From positions 2,376,001 to 2,440,000 of the forward strand of contig JALDNG010000041.1 in NCBI GenBank assembly GCA_024349245.1: a stretch of DNA of 64,000 nt, read 5' to 3'. Of this stretch, positions 47,001 through 62,110 are shown piece after piece. Positions within the stretch are counted from its first letter, which is position 1; each line of letters starts with the position of its first letter. Position numbers and translations under genes: made by a program. Below the pieces are notes generated by a model. That model saw only the letters and a list, made by a program, of their open reading frames with translations. It did no database searches and was not told the DNA's origin. The stretch comes from Neodontobutis hainanensis (taxonomy: Eukaryota; Chordata; Actinopteri; Gobiiformes; Odontobutidae).

Positions 47001-50000
47001 GGTCACACACTAATATTGCTGTGGTACTGGCTACAATTGTCATTCCCCAGAAGCTCATTCCTCCAGCAATCTGCATTATCTTTCACCTACTTCGTGACCC
47101 TAATTAATCAGGAAAAATCCCTATTATTACACTGGTATGACCTAAAAATATCACATATAATTTTTCAAAACCCACAAGTTTACAATGATACATAAGGTAA
47201 GGTGTTAACAGGCTATAACTACTTATCCCTTTATTGTAATATTTACAGTATTCTGTATGATGCATATGCTTTGAGCCTCAAGAAATAATTTAACAATCCA
47301 TTTATTTGCAGCTACAGAAATAGTACCATTTCCAACAGAATCTTCTCAATTACAGAGCAACCTGCAATAGTATAGAGCTGTCATGACATATATGATGCTA
47401 TAGCTCTGACTGTCCCATTCTAGGAAATCAATCAATTTGAATACTTTTAAGATACTACATTACGTCAATTTTGTTAAATTTCTTAGAAATGTTCTTCCAT
47501 CACTCATTTATGAAGCCATGTTGACTTCTTGACCCCACTCAGGGAAGATGTCAACCCCATTAAAAGCTGTAATTAAAATGTCTATGTGTTGCAATAAAGC
47601 AGGATCTGCACAGTCCTGGCTTATCAAAAAACAGTGTTTACATGGTAGTGTTTCATTTGCAGTGTGCATCCTAGCTTCACAACATAAGCTCTGGACTGTA
47701 CAGATTCCACAGTGACACTCAGTTACATCAGTCATCCAAAGCACTAACTCAGTAAAAGTGATACACAAGACCAAAGGCTTTGGGATAAAAAATGAAGTGC
47801 TGCTGGCATTACCCTTACCTTGTGATGAGGTACGATTATAGAAAGATTATCCAGAGCACACACTTGCCTGGTTTTTGAACTGGACTTCTTTTGTAAGGCA
47901 CAGGTCACAGTAACCTCAGCTGTAGTCTTGTACCTTTTACCATCGGTGGGAGTTGAACTGGAAAAAGGTGACAATGCATTTTATCAAGTTTGGACACCTC
48001 TACTGACAGTTAAACAATGCAACCCAGATTTTGTCTTCCATATGTGGACACATGATATGAAGAGCGTGAGCTTTTACTTCATGCGTCTCCTCTCATCTCT
48101 TCCAAGTCCCACAAATCACCTTGGGGTTTTCCTACAGTCATTGCGAGGGTCAAAGGGCATCTTCTCATGCTTGTCACTCACAGCAGTGTCCAATTTGAAC
48201 GCTCTGAGGCCCTGAACTGCCCTAGTAGCTTGGGTCAGGTTGAGAGAGTGAGAAAAAAACAACATACAGTAGCTAAAAAGGGAAACAGGAAGTTTGATAC
48301 AATAGAGGAGACCTTTGATCCATGATGAGGGGGAAGACTTCCCCTCTGGGTGCAAACTATTAATGTGAAAGTGACTCTGCCCATTGCACATTTGTTATAC
48401 CAAATAATGGGCCTAAAATTAGCACACAATGGCAGGCAGACGGGCCACACTTGCACCCAGCCATGCGCAGGAAGGGAGCGGGAGGTAATTGTATAAAAAT
48501 GAGTGATTTGTTAAGGTGGGGGCAGGTTAGTAGCGCCAACTGGTCGGCTTCTGAGGGCAAAGAAGAAGAGAAAAGATCATGGCTGAGATCAAATACTGGG
48601 ATGTGTCAGCAGTAAAACCGATGACTTACATGCTATGTTCCTATTGCTGTTCACTTTATAGGCTTGGACTGGAATAATAATTCTGTCACTGAGGAAACAA
48701 GGGCTATTCTATTTCAGAATATTTTGTAAATCTGTAAATGTGCTTAAGTTCAAATCCAAAATGGATTTTGACACAATCTGCTTAGCACTACATGCAGTGG
48801 TTAACAAGAACCAAGCAGCAGAGATCCATTGAAAGACAATCTCAGAAAGCCCAGAACCACTGTTCCTCAAACAAAAACAACAATTATAAAGCCCTGATGG
48901 AAAGCGGATTTGATTTGCAAAGGTTTTACAAGGCCAAATCAAGAAAAAAATGTGTGTGTGAGAGCAAAAGAGGTCTGTTGTACATTAACATTTTCGAAGG
49001 AGAAGAGCTTTTCCCAGGTGCTAAGGGAATCCAGAGATACTGATGGGAAAGTGCATTATTTAGTGCTTGTTTGTGTGCGTACGTTTTATTCTTTATCACT
49101 GCAATGGCAAGAACCTAGTGGAAAAAGAGCTGGTCTGTATGCACATGCCAGCTGTGCATACCGCACGATAAAAGCACCACTAAACCCGTGAGCTTAGCAG
49201 CACTACTTTCTTTGAATGTTATAACCACCACTTTTTTTCTCCTGTTAGTTTTAAGAGTGTAGCCAATAGCAGGGATTAGACTTTGTTTCCACTGAACACT
49301 GCCTACTGTTACAGTGTGTATACAGAGCTATACAAATGTACTTCTTATACAAAAACTTAGAGGCCAGTTTGAAGTATAATACTTGTAGCTTGTTGTTAAT
49401 GGTATCAGGCGAGTGTTAAAAGGGCAGCTGCAGTATTATGGAAGTCCTGGTTCCCTCCAGCTGAGAAAAGGCACTGAGCTAGACTTCTTACTGTGGACTC
49501 GTTCCATGAACTCCTGTAATAAGAACAAATAAGTATGGGGCTTTGTTTAGTTGTGGACTAAGACAATAGTGCCTGCCGGGGAGCATAAAGTACCTGTTCC
49601 CTTGCTGATTAGGACAAACACATATTTTTTTACGCATTCAAACCTGTATTGCTAAAGACTGTCCGCAATTTATAGGCAGTAATAAAAAAGATGTCTTTTT
49701 CAAATGTGCTTTTTTGTTGCTGACATACAGAAGATATAAGCATGATATAATAATATTTATTTGAAATGATTAGGATTGTCTGTAGCAGGTATACTGAGAA
49801 GAAAGTACTGAAAACTGAAATGAAATTTGAAGGTAGTAAATGGACAACCTTTCTCTATGAAGTGCAGCAGCACATTTAGGTTGCTAGTTAGATGTACTGT
49901 GCAATTTATTCAATATCCCTTGCTACTCACTTGCTACTTATGTCCCATCAGGGTATAGCCAAACTACCAAAATATAAAGACATATTTCCTGAATGAGGGA

Positions 50001-53000
50001 AGAATGTGTTAAATGTTTTGACAAAGGGAAGGTTAAGAAGAGGTGGGGGAAAACAGTGTCCCCAGCTGGTTTTGGCTATCTAATAAACATGTAAACACTC
50101 TTCGTTCTCTTGCTCATTAGGTGATTGCAGAGGCCGCATGCTCTCCATAAATCAAGACCCAGGTTATCGAGGCCTCTGATCTTAACTGTAGTGGGCGCCC
50201 AGCTGTCTACAGCCGCACTGAGTAGGAACAGCAGGCTCGAAGGAATCCAATTCCCTACGTCTCCCACTTTTCTCATTTTGCAAATAAAAGAGGAGATATG
50301 CTCGTAAGTGCACGAGTACACATGCTAACTGGCCATCACACAGTATGCTGTTTGTTTGGCTGGAATGCTTTGATTGTAATGACAGTAAGAGGTTTCTGTT
50401 CATACTAATCCAGAGGTGTTACTGGATCATCCAGAAACAATTTCTTCATCATAAATGTAAGAAATGCATTATTTCCAAAGAGTAAGCTTGGTTAAAAAGA
50501 TGAAAAAGTAAAAGGAATGAAAAACGGCTGTGTGAGTTTGACGAACCTCTTTCATATCATCATAAAGGTTACTACATGCCAAGTTCAAGCCCAGTACCAC
50601 ACTCTTAACCCCTAATGTAAAACACACTCCTGTTAGTCAATGTACTAATGTTACAGTGCTATCTCTCAATGCACACACTTTCTCAAAATATAACTAGATC
50701 TCTTTGAATATTTTATAGATTTTTAAAATAGATAGGTTATTATTTATGTTTATGTGTTTATTAGACTTTTCTGCTATAATTCTGTGAGTGTTTGTTCTTC
50801 TTCTTCTTGTTTGTTTTACAGCCTATTGACCCCTGACCTGTAATTTACCCAAGGCCTTTAGGCTTTAGCGCAGAGTTATGTATGTTAGCTGCATATGAAG
50901 GTTGTGGAGAGTGGAAGTGTTAATGCTCGGGGGCCTTTTCTCAACCTGAAATTTGTTAAAGACATGTGGGTGCTTTCTTGCCTCCGTTGAAAGCCTCTCT
51001 CTGTGGACGTAAAATTCAGATCTCAGGTTTCTACAGAACGAGGTGCAGAATAAACTTTTCTTTAAGCGAAGCCCCTGAGAGCCTGTCCTTAACTGATGCA
51101 GCAACAGGTGGGCGGGAGCGATAACGTTACTAATGGCACTGTTGCATCGGAGGAAACCTAATATATAAGAATAGATATTTCTGTTTTTGGAATTGATAAC
51201 AGCAACATATTTGTTGGGTATGAAAATGTTATTTGTTACTTTATTTTTTTCAATTAATGCTTGAATTGATTCACATTTAGTTAGGATGCCTATTTAGAGC
51301 ACCAGATTACTATTATTACACTGTGGCAATATAATAATTTTTATTTTTCTTTGCCGAACGTAATAAAATTGAGATTTAGTACATAAAAGTACATAAAAAT
51401 TTTGACAGCACATTTTCACACATCATCCTGAAGTACAAATTAAATTACGTTATCGATACTGTAGCCTCTCCACTCAACAGCGTTTGTATATATGAAAAAT
51501 GGTTCTATAGAGATTACAGACTATAAGACATAAGCACTGACAGATATTATCTTTAGTGCAGATATATATCCAGAATTTGATATAAAATCTAGACTAAAAA
51601 AGACTATGTGTAGAGAATGTCCAAAAGCGAATTGAAATCAAACTGCTAATTCTTGAACTACCTCGTGATGGCAATGCTGATATGCCTTTGAATTGTTCTA
51701 CTACATTGTTTCATTATGTGCTTGACAGCTAAACACAGATGTTGGCTTGGCAGAAAATGAAAAGTTTGATTGTAATCTGGACTTCTCTCGTTACTCACTT
51801 AACGCACTGAAGTGTTGTAAGCAGGGAGGTGAGAGAAAACAGGGGATGGGACTCAAGGAGAGAAAAGAAGCCCTGAGTTTGGTGGAGAGGGGCCACAGGA
51901 GCGACTCTCAGTGTGATTAGTAGGAGCTGGAAGGAGTGACGTTAACAGCTATTGACAAGCCAGGCAGGCCATGGCTACTCTTCACCTCTAATCAGCGTTA
52001 GCCTTTAATCAAGTCTAAGGCTAGGACACAATCTGCAAACTACTGATGAACAGCACTATAGGATTACCTCATACTGAAATCTATGTACACCGCACAAAAC
52101 CACCCTATAAATGTGCATGTACTGAATCCAGCTATGCATGATGTTACCCTTGCTGAAACACAATTTACATGCATTCTTTCCACATTTGTGTGTGTGTTGT
52201 TTTTATATTAATGGAGTCTGTTGGTGCGGCTGGCAACATGTAATATGTCTAATTTGATGGGAGGCTGCAGAACAAGGAAGCAGGGAATATCCTGGCCACA
52301 TCTTTAACCTATTGAGGCAGGATGATGTCATGATTAGAAGAGGAAATTGGGATCCCTCCAGAACCTAAACACCCCAAGGCTGTGGAGGCAGCCATGCAGA
52401 CGGCTGGAGGGAGGGAGACAGCGCCAGAGAAAAACAGAGATAGAGAGAGGAAGAGGGAAAGTGTATGAGAGACACGGGGGCTTGGGCCTGACCCACGGTG
52501 TCAAGATCAAAGCGCAGCACCACTTGGCTGACAAGGAGGGGCACACTCCAGGGATAAGTATGTGTATATGTGCAGAATGTCTGCCATGGCTCTCGTCCAA
52601 AGTACCCGCCTCTTCACCAGACCTCATGTCATACATCCCCTGCTACAGTATCTACTGGTATCTAATCAGATCTTGTGTCTACCTTTGTATTCTTGACTGA
52701 TTCATTGTACCAGATGTGTACATGCACACACCACATACAAGAACAGAACTGGCTTCCCTTCTGTGCTGTGGGGAGACAAACAGAGGTGATGAGGTGAGGA
52801 AGATGCTAAGCAGATCACAACTGAGGAAACCAGAAATGAGAGCAACAGAGGGAGTAATTGTACTTCTCTGCTCTTTTATATTCCAGCACTTGCATATACA
52901 GGATAATCACATGTGAAAACCCTTAATGAGCGGACCACAAGACTCTCAGTCGTGAATAAAGACAAACAACTGATGGGTTGTAAGGATTGGGGTTGTTTTG

Positions 53001-54904
53001 ACATTTGTTGACTCTTTGCAACACTAAAACTCTCTCATAGAGTGATCACTGAAGTAATTATGCCTGCCTTATCCAAACCCTCAGCTGAGTCGAGCTGGTG
53101 CAGAGCCAAGATGGGCACAAGGGATTCTGCACTCATTTGCCCTTTATCATTTCCTTGGGTGTCTTTTCTCCTCTCAGTTTCTACAGAAAATCACTTGTGT
53201 TACCCAAACGCCCATAGTGGGAAAGCCCCGGCTAATTTCCCAGTTTTGTTATTTATTTTTTAAATGGTTGATAGTGGTTTATCATACGGAAGGTCATGTC
53301 CCTTCAGTGAACTTTTTCCGCAGTCTTAACAGAAGGAGAGCTCTTCAGAAGCCACTTATGGATTGCATTGAGAGCATTTGGAAATTCACATAGAGATACA
53401 GCATGAGATAAAGCATGACTCATAGACACAGCACTTAACATTTAAGACAGTAGCAGGTGATTGTAGGTGTACTTGTGAATGTAGTTGAACTACATAAGCA
53501 AAGAACTGTTTTTTTTAATGGTTTAACATTTTACAGTCTAATGAAACAAACACGATTGGGCAGATAAAAGAGCCCCTAAAGCTCATTTGAGACTGTTAAA
53601 AGCTTCTTTTGTCCCTATATAAACGCCTACAACATTTCCGCCATACCCTCCTTTACTTTTGGACCACATGTTAGCCCAGACAGCCCCCCACAAATCACTT
53701 CTCAACCGACGTATGGCTTCGGGCCTTGTACTGTTTTGCTGTGTTGAAACAAGTCTTGCTTCACCCCGAGGCCATGACAGTCAGGGAATCACTTAAAGAG
53801 CTTTAAAGGGTCATATTTCCTTCCCTTGCCACATAGAATTTGACTTCCCTTTTGACCTTCAGCGCTGTGAAATATGTTCTTGCCTCCAACTAAAACAAAC
53901 AAAGCATAATTCTTCATTAAACATCTTCTTCAACAAGCTGAACAAGGAAAAAAAGTGCGAGGAAGAGACAGCATAAAAGGTTGTCAGTAGCAAGAAATCA
54001 GTTTACTGTTTGTTGTTGTAGGTTTGTTCAGTTCCTGCAGGTGTTAGCTTTAGGTGTAAGCCATAGAAATGAGTTACATACTGACAAGAGGCTTGAAAGC
54101 AAGTTTATTCACTCTTAATGTAAACATGCCATTTTTTTCTGATGAGGGAACTAACCGCAGATTAGAGAAGATTTAAGTAAAGGTTTGTCATTTCAGGTGG
54201 AACTTGCAGGCAGATATTTGCAGTGTATGTTTTTGGATGAAAGCTGTAAAATGCACACGAAGTTTGACACCTTAGAGTTGAGAAAACAAACCCAGTAGTC
54301 AATCACGTCAAGAGTCTCTCAAACTGTCTCTGAAAGTCACAACCTGTTCAGTTCCTAACATTTCAAAGAGAAGTTATGTCTTAATGTGCGCAGGCATGGC
54401 AATCTGGGACTGTCAGTTCACATGACATCACATGAATGTTTTATTCATCCTTTTTGGGTTAGGCTAATAGCCACATTCATTATCTAGAACTGCCATTTTA
54501 AAATCTTTTAATGATCTGCTTTTAGTCTCTGACTAATATCTGCAGTTCCGGTATTGTTGGATCTGTACTGTAGTGTATATCATGCCATTCATTTATTACA
54601 TGTTGAGCAGCGAGTGGGCATTATGGTCACCACCCTCAAATGATTTTGGTCATATCTATTGAACAAAATGTTCTCACTTTATTTAGGCCTTTTATGAAAA
54701 TGTGGCTGCATCTTCACTTGGTTTTGAGGTACACCAGGAGTCCAATGTGGGTCCCTTCCCGTTCTGTGTTTAGGGAGACTCCTTTGGGGTCCATTAAATG
54801 TTTAGATACTGGACACATGGAATTACAAATAAATAAGTGTGTTCAAGGACCCCCTTCTATGTGAGCAGGCAATTGGCCAAACCTTCAGAACATTTCTCAA
54901 TTTC

Positions 54905-54990
54905 TAGACCTAGTGGCAGAGTGGTTTGCACTCCGGCCTCACAGCAAGAAGGTCCTATGATCCCAGGGTCTTTCTGAGTGGAGTGTGCGT
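54905..54990 (+). mobile_element. tRNA-SINE-like fish repeat fragment
   Basis: GGCAGAGTGGTTTGCACTC, then GCCTCACAGCAAGAAGGTCC and TTTCTGAGTGGAGTGTGCGT. These follow the order of a widespread fish repeat (GTGGTTAGCACT...GCCTCACAGCAAGAAGGTCC...TTTCTGTGTGGAGTTTGCAT). It is truncated and diverged. Not a functional tRNA gene. Confidence 0.65.
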
Positions 54991-57900
54991 GTACATTAAG
55001 TTTATATTATATTTGGTCATATTTTGTCACTGAAAGAAAATCTGATACTGTATTTGCCTCTTATTATGGCCTAAATTCCTCTCAAAATTATCCTGGTGAT
55101 GTGGAAAAACATGAGAAGAGCTATAACTACTGCACATCAGACGACGTCCGATCCAATGTGGAAGTTTGTTAAAAAACATATTCTAGCATTTTGGGTTTGT
55201 CAAGGGCTCTGCTCTTATTCATATGTTTGTGTCCTTTTACAGAATATAATGATTAATATGTGGTAAGGATTGCACAAAAAATCTTGTTGCATTTGTAAAA
55301 TTGCACAATTGAAAAAATGTGTCAGCCACAGGATGCCCTTCTTTTCTTTGAGTGTGGGTAATTTCATGTGAGCCCTACACAGGTTATGGCCGGAAAATAA
55401 TGGGCTTGGCACAGCTCTGGAAGCGATTTGCCATCAGTGTAGATTGATTGGAGCAGTATCCTGGCCCCTGTCATCCTGGTGTGGAGGGATAGTGCAGAGT
55501 GGTTGAAATTAGTGAGGGCTAGTGCAGTGCATAAGGGGCCCCTGGTCTGGTGTCAGGCCTGATTAGGAGGAGACAAGGCCCATGACACACACTGCAAACA
55601 GCTTGCAACCAATAACTCACATGTGTGTGGATGATGTGCTCGTACATACAGTACATACACAGGATGTGGTCCCATATAAGAAGCTTTCTTTAGAGGGTTT
55701 GTTCAATTGAGAATGCTGCTTTTAAACTTGTCACTCTGATGGAAACCGTAAAAGAATTAAAGAAGAAAGAGGAAGATGATGCCTGCTGAGGAAGAGAAGA
55801 CGCCAAAGAAGTAATTCACATTGATTTAGCATATATCTCTATCATAGATCAATAGAAGTTTTGCCTGAAGAGCTGTTTGGCCAAAGTCTGGTAATGCTCC
55901 CCTCCCAAACGAAGCTTGGGGAAATGGAAATGGATTTTGAGAGCACCTTTTTGTCAGCAAATCATAAAAATGCTTTTACGAAAAACGGGACAAGGCTGCC
56001 AAATGTAATGTCATTTCTGACATGTGATTTGAGTGCACTTTAAGGGTTAGCCCAACCAAACGTGCCTGATCTCACACTTGTTGCGATTACATGACACGTT
56101 TCAGCCATATCCTTGCCGAGAGTTTTTTTTTTTTACCCAGTGGTGGATGAACCTTCCTTTTTTGGAGGCCTCTAAATTTAAAGAATGCAGTAGGTGGTAG
56201 AGTAAAAAATATTTTGACTTTGAAAGGATTTTTTGGCAAAGCTGAGAAATTATGTAAAGATTATATTTAATATTGTTTTGATTGAATTGATTTAATATGA
56301 GTTGAAACACTATGTTGTACAGGAATTGTTTGATGATAATGTTTGTAAGACTTTGGGCTCATGTTTTTAGTGTTTTATCTTAGGTAAAGACTTATTAGTT
56401 GCTTGGAAAAACAATAATTACAAAAACAGGAGGATTTCCATTTTGAGAAATCAAACATTTCTAAATGGAGACAAAGAATAAGTTTTGTCAAACTTTGTTT
56501 TGTATCTTCCAAAACCTTTTTTCTGAATATCAAAGAAAATCTTTTAAAGAAATGCGACACAGCTGCCAAATATTATTTCAGTCTCGACACAGTAGTGGAG
56601 TGAGCATCCAACCATTAACCCATCAAAAGTCTGCCTGATTACACTCGTCAGAATTACACAAGGCATTACTGCCATTTCTGCTCAGACGTGAATCAAATAT
56701 GAATGGCTTTTCTTTCTAAAGAACACTGAACGCTAAGGTCTGTCTGGAAGGAATTTGGAGGTGGAAAGTTATTGCGATGGTTTTACTGAAATATGAGTCT
56801 AGTTGGAGAATTCAAGATGACCTACTAAGAAAATAAATTTTAAAAAGTGATGAAAAGATAATATAAAAATGGTCAAAATAAGATTACAAAGTATGGTCCT
56901 GGCTTTTTTTTTTCATAGAATTATAGCATGTAACAATGAGCAGTGTTACAAAGACTATAGCCTGCCCATCTGTCATACATTATCTTTTCTATATAGGATT
57001 ATTATTGGAAGTGTTGTCTGAATATAGCACAATTTAATGTATGTAAATGTTGTAGACTGAAATTTTCATTTCCACTATAGCCTTTTTATGCAAATTTGAA
57101 TGAAAATGTGACGGTCAGTCTACAAATTGTATAAAATCTATTGTACGGGGAACAAAAAAAACACATTTTGTTTATTCCAAAGCTTGTGAAGAGCATATTG
57201 CTCATCCGTATCCTCTTTAAAGTGTATCATCATTTGTAATTCCAATTTTACCAGTTTCTGCCGAAGCATCACTAGCTATATACAAACATTTCCATAACCA
57301 CGTCTATGTCCTAAACACTACGAATGTCTATTCAGCTGATTGTGGCCATTTAAAAAAATGAATGTAGGTGTCATTCATGTAGTTGCTATAAAGCAGAAAG
57401 TGAAACATGCAGATTTGAGATGGGAATGGTTACACAACTCTTGTCAGCTATTGTAGTGATTAACTAGTCGAAATCAAGGGTGTTATATATAATATATTTA
57501 TATTATAAATAGCAACAACACATGTTTAAAAGGTAGGCTGTTGTGGAATTCTTGATGAGGTTGAAAGCACTTCTCAAAATAGACTTCTCTGTTAGCAGCC
57601 ATTTCTAAATGGAGACAAATTGTATTCATCCGAAATATACTAATAAAGAAACTGCCTTTTCTCTCTTGGCTGAACATGGCTACTCCATACAACCCTATAC
57701 ACTTGTCTTTGCTCTTATTCCACAGGCCACAGTATCTGTGACAGACAGGGATTACATTGAGGTGCTAATGCGGGTTACTTTAACCAAGATAAGCTCCATT
57801 TGTCAACACACTGCAATTTCCATACCAGACACTGACAAATGTTTCAGTCAGTCATAGAGTAAATGCACTTAAACTATCATAATAGCACAACTTCTTTTGC

Positions 57901-60900
57901 AAAATAACATTTAGTAATTGACCTTTATTTAGGAATTTCACCGGCTAGATAAGCTTGCCACAAATAACTTTACTCCTTCAAATAAAAACTTTATAAACAA
58001 ATATCATAAATTGTGCTATTTAATCACCCATAGAGTGGTAAAATCTTTATTGAGTATTCTTATATGTTCACCACTGAGCCCTCAAATCCAGTAGGGTCTG
58101 TGGATGGCGCCACTAGCAACCAGCCGGTCTCTGCTCCATGTCTGGCCTCCTCCTTAGTCCCTAATGTGGAGCACTCACATCCAAGGTCCAGGAATTAGCT
58201 CCAGCACCCGGCCCAGACAACAGATCAATGAGCCCAGCACTGTATTGATAGGGCCACTTGGGCTCCAGAAGCGCCTGCTAATCCCTGCAGTTTATCAGCC
58301 ACACTGGCTGCCTGGAACTGTCTGGTACAGTTTAGTGTTGGGTAGACAGGCACAAGATTGCGGACACACTTTCACTCACTGTCGCACAAAGAGGTTTGGT
58401 TTCCACCTTTAAAGGGGACATGACACTTACACTACACACTAAACTTACCGCAAGAATAATGTTGCAAAACTGAAAATTTTTTGTCCACATAGTTGGATTC
58501 TTTTTTTTTAGAGTAGATTATTTTAGCTTTATATAATAATTATATTACTCACATTTTCACAGTTTGTTACTCACCCAGTTTGTTGCACCACAAGTCAAAC
58601 ACTTAGCACTGCACCTCTCTCGTCATTGTGTTCCTTTTTCACTCAAATGTGGCGTCAATTGCATTAGCCCGGGTGTTAGCGCCATGGCTATAGAATTGCC
58701 TTGTTTGAGTCAGCCGTGGCTGGGTGGCTGTAACTGTATCCAGTGTCCTGCTAAAGGGGCAGAGGCTGGTAGACAGAAAGTCTGACCGGAGTGTGGCCCA
58801 TTGATTCTAATGGGCTTTTTAGGGGGCCTAATGATGGGAATCTGTTCACGCCTCGCTTGTCACGCCTAATTAAGCCAAAGCAACAATGAGTCCATTCACA
58901 CTGGCTCAAGTTACCTCTCTCACCCTTTCCTTTAGCACTGGTTTAGCTCATTTTAGCTATCGGGTAAAATGAGTGCCCCCTGCACCACGACAGATTGAAA
59001 CCTGCGTGCAACAGTTCACCAACCTCCTGTTGTGTCATCACTTAAGCAAATCCACACAGTTTAAATACACACACATACATATTTATATTTTACCCTGGTT
59101 TTGAGACATTCTCTGGATTATCACGTGTATGGCAAGGGTAAAGCTGGAGTTTAAAATGCTGATTTAAAATGAACAACAACAGTTCAAAACACCTTTCCAA
59201 ATCACTGTATTCAAATTGTCTCACATTGTTTAAAAAAATCTTTATTTGCTAATGTCACCCACAGTAACTTTGTGAGCTCATGTGTTAATACACACTTAAG
59301 CGCACACAAAAGCACACATAACGTCTCTCGGGTTAACTCTTGTGAGGTCAGACTGAGTGGGTTCTTGTCAAACGGAGGAGATGGCTGTATATCATGAGTG
59401 TGATGGAGCCGGCAGATAAACGACATGCACCACCTTGCTCACCGGCCTTGTTTGTGTACACATGCTTTTAGCCAGCCACTTAACTGCCAGGATTAGGTCT
59501 GTAAGGAGATAATTGCAGGGTGAATGTAGACACTGGTTGCTGGGTGTGACTCAAAAGATCCATAGACACCTTTTGTCAACCTCTACCTGTGCTTTTGTCT
59601 CATGGCAGAGTGTCTCTGTATGGGAGGAGAGTGAGGGAGGACCAGTGTACTTTTGTCTCTGTGAGTCTTCTGTGCGGCATGAGGACATTACCTGTGCACT
59701 GGAGTCTGTTTGTTCAATCTCAAACGAATGCTGTCTAAAGCAGGGGAGTGTCAGTAAATATTGATCTGTTTCTGCTTGACACAGACTCTTTCATTCAGTA
59801 GTTTTCTCTGTTCCTCTCTTCTTTTTAACCATATGATATGGAGACAGCCTTATACAATAGGTGTATCCTAATCTGTCTAATGTTTATTAACCCTTAACCT
59901 TCTTCAGTAACAATTGAACGCAAACAAAAACAAAATGTTCAGGACTGCCTTGATTTGCACAAAGAGCACAAAAGACACATTCTCGCATACAATCACATCT
60001 TTAAATTTGATTTTATAAATCCCTAAAAGCTTTGTAAATGCTTTACTGATTAATCAAGAAATGTTGACATGCAGGTGAACTTTCTTGGCTGGTGTTTGTT
60101 TCAGGTTTAGAAAGATGGAGCTGTCAGTGAGAGATAAATGGCATATCTGAGAGAGATGCACATGACAAGATACTCCAGCACTTAAATAAGAGGTCATGTC
60201 ACATTCAGCTTGTGACTGCAAAGCACTTTTGCCACGTATTGTGATTTGTGTTGTGCTGATGCTGAACATCTGACCTTGCACCAAAACATGTTGAAACCAG
60301 GTCTTGTGATTGGTGCAAAGACGGTAACGACAGCCCCATGACTTCAACCCCGATCCTTCAGAGTCAGAAGAAAGCCTGAAAGAAAGGAATGATCGCCAAT
60401 AACAGATACTACTGTGCAAGGCCCTACAGCTATCATTAAACTTTTTTTTTTTTAGGTAAACACTTAAACTTAGAAGAACTGGAGAGAGTAAGGGTTGGGC
60501 ATCGTCACTGTGTGATTGTAGCCTGTGTTTGTCCCTAAATCTCAGAGAGGAGGACACATGGTTCCGTTGTACAGTATTTATCCATGGGAGATTAATTTTG
60601 TGACCCTAGCGAGTACGTGCAGGAAAGCATCACAAGAACATAACCGGAGGTTCACACAAGGCCACAACTATGGCCCCAAGGAGCTGTGATCAGTTGGGAG
60701 CATTGATGACTTTACTTCTGCTGCTTCTGGTGTTTGTCCAACAGATGGCCTCGATAACACTACTTGTCTTTCACCAAGCATTGCATTCATTGGCTTGTCT
60801 TGTGGAGGCCTGAGGTAGCTGAATCACGCCTAACATGACTTTTTGACACTGTAAATGTGTAAAATTATCCTCACTGGACCCATGAATCATCTAGCCCAGA

Positions 60901-61819
60901 CCAGTGCAGACAGAAACAGGATGAGAGGGGCTTTTAAAACAAACCGCAAAGAACAAGACATTTTCTGTAGAGTCCGGGTTAGGTTAAATTTGTACATTGT
61001 AACATGCATTAAAATGCATGTTAGACAAATAAAACTACTTTAAGTATTATTAGAATTATAATTTTTTTTCTTTCTCTGATAACATTTCAGTTTAATCCTA
61101 GACTGGAAAGTGTAGTTTAATTAGAAAGGGCAACCACCAAATACACAAACAAAATAATAAAGTTGAAGCTTGCATAAAATATGATCACATCAAATAATGT
61201 TTTAGAGATTTGTCCTGAAATGAATGTAAATTAATCCAAATTTGAATTGTAGTATACTAGTAGACCCTAAATGTCTCTAACACAAGTCTAAATAATAATA
61301 ATAAATTATAAATATTCACTTTAGTCTCAATACAACATAAAAATAGTGTGCTATTGAAAGATTTCCTAAAATGTATTATTTTCTTTTCAGTCGAAATATT
61401 TTTAAAGCCCTGAACATAATAAAAATAATAGATTAGATATACAGCAAAATCGATTTCTCCAAAGTTCTCATAAAGTCATTTATATGATGCTGTTTTTAGT
61501 AAACCCTCGAGGATGTCGTAACAAGCTCTCAGAATCATGCCTTTGCCTAACTATAATAAAAATTCATCTTTTTCAGTCACTAACTAAATGACAATCTTAC
61601 ACATTGAACAAATCCATCTCAGTGTGTACATTAGATTTCCAAAACGCTTGGATAACTGTGTGTAATCTTGGAAAGGACAAGATACAAATTCAGGCTTTAA
61701 TGTTTTTTTTTTGTTTTTTTATCCAGCATATCAAAATAGCCTGTTGCAATTTTTTAAAACCTTCAAAGAAACACTATGTGCATTTATAAGAGGAAGAGGC
61801 TCTGCAAATCTAATGTGCA

Positions 61820-62110
61820 CACACATCATTCAGCGCCTCGCCGACTCCATTGCTGCAGCTGTCTCAGTCAAGCAAACTCGAAGATGGTGGCGCCCGGCCG
61901 ACACGGCAAACATGACAACTTGTCCTTGCGCTTACCTACTGACAGTCCCTGGTTCTTGTCACCCTACGCCAAGTCGGCTGCCTTCATAACCGGTTGGACG
62001 GCACGCCATGTCACAGCGTGGGCCCCTTGTTGTGTCACGAGGGTTGATCAACTCTGCGTGGCAGCTACCTGACGCCCCGTCTGGCGGCTCGCTTCCATCA
62101 CTGTCACGCT
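61820..62110. promoter_or_regulatory. CpG-rich candidate enhancer or promoter in the desert
   Basis: About twenty CpG dinucleotides in under 300 bp, against a CpG-poor, AT-rich surround. Motifs visible: a YY1-like AAGATGGTGGCGCC, a perfect Grainyhead-type AACCGGTT (61988-61995), an E-box CAGCTG and a TTGATCAA palindrome. Open frames on both strands here look like a by-product of composition. Regulatory role is inferred. Confidence 0.4.

Noticed and set aside
54905..54960. tRNA gene from the GTGGTTTGCACT box-like sequence
   Set aside because: No cloverleaf can be drawn, and the flanking words match a dispersed fish repeat.
58101..58120. CTCF site at GGCGCCACTAGCAACC
   Set aside because: The downstream half of the core does not match; at least three key mismatches.
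60054..60557. 167-codon open frame on the minus strand
   Set aside because: No recognisable domain, no splice context, ordinary intergenic composition.
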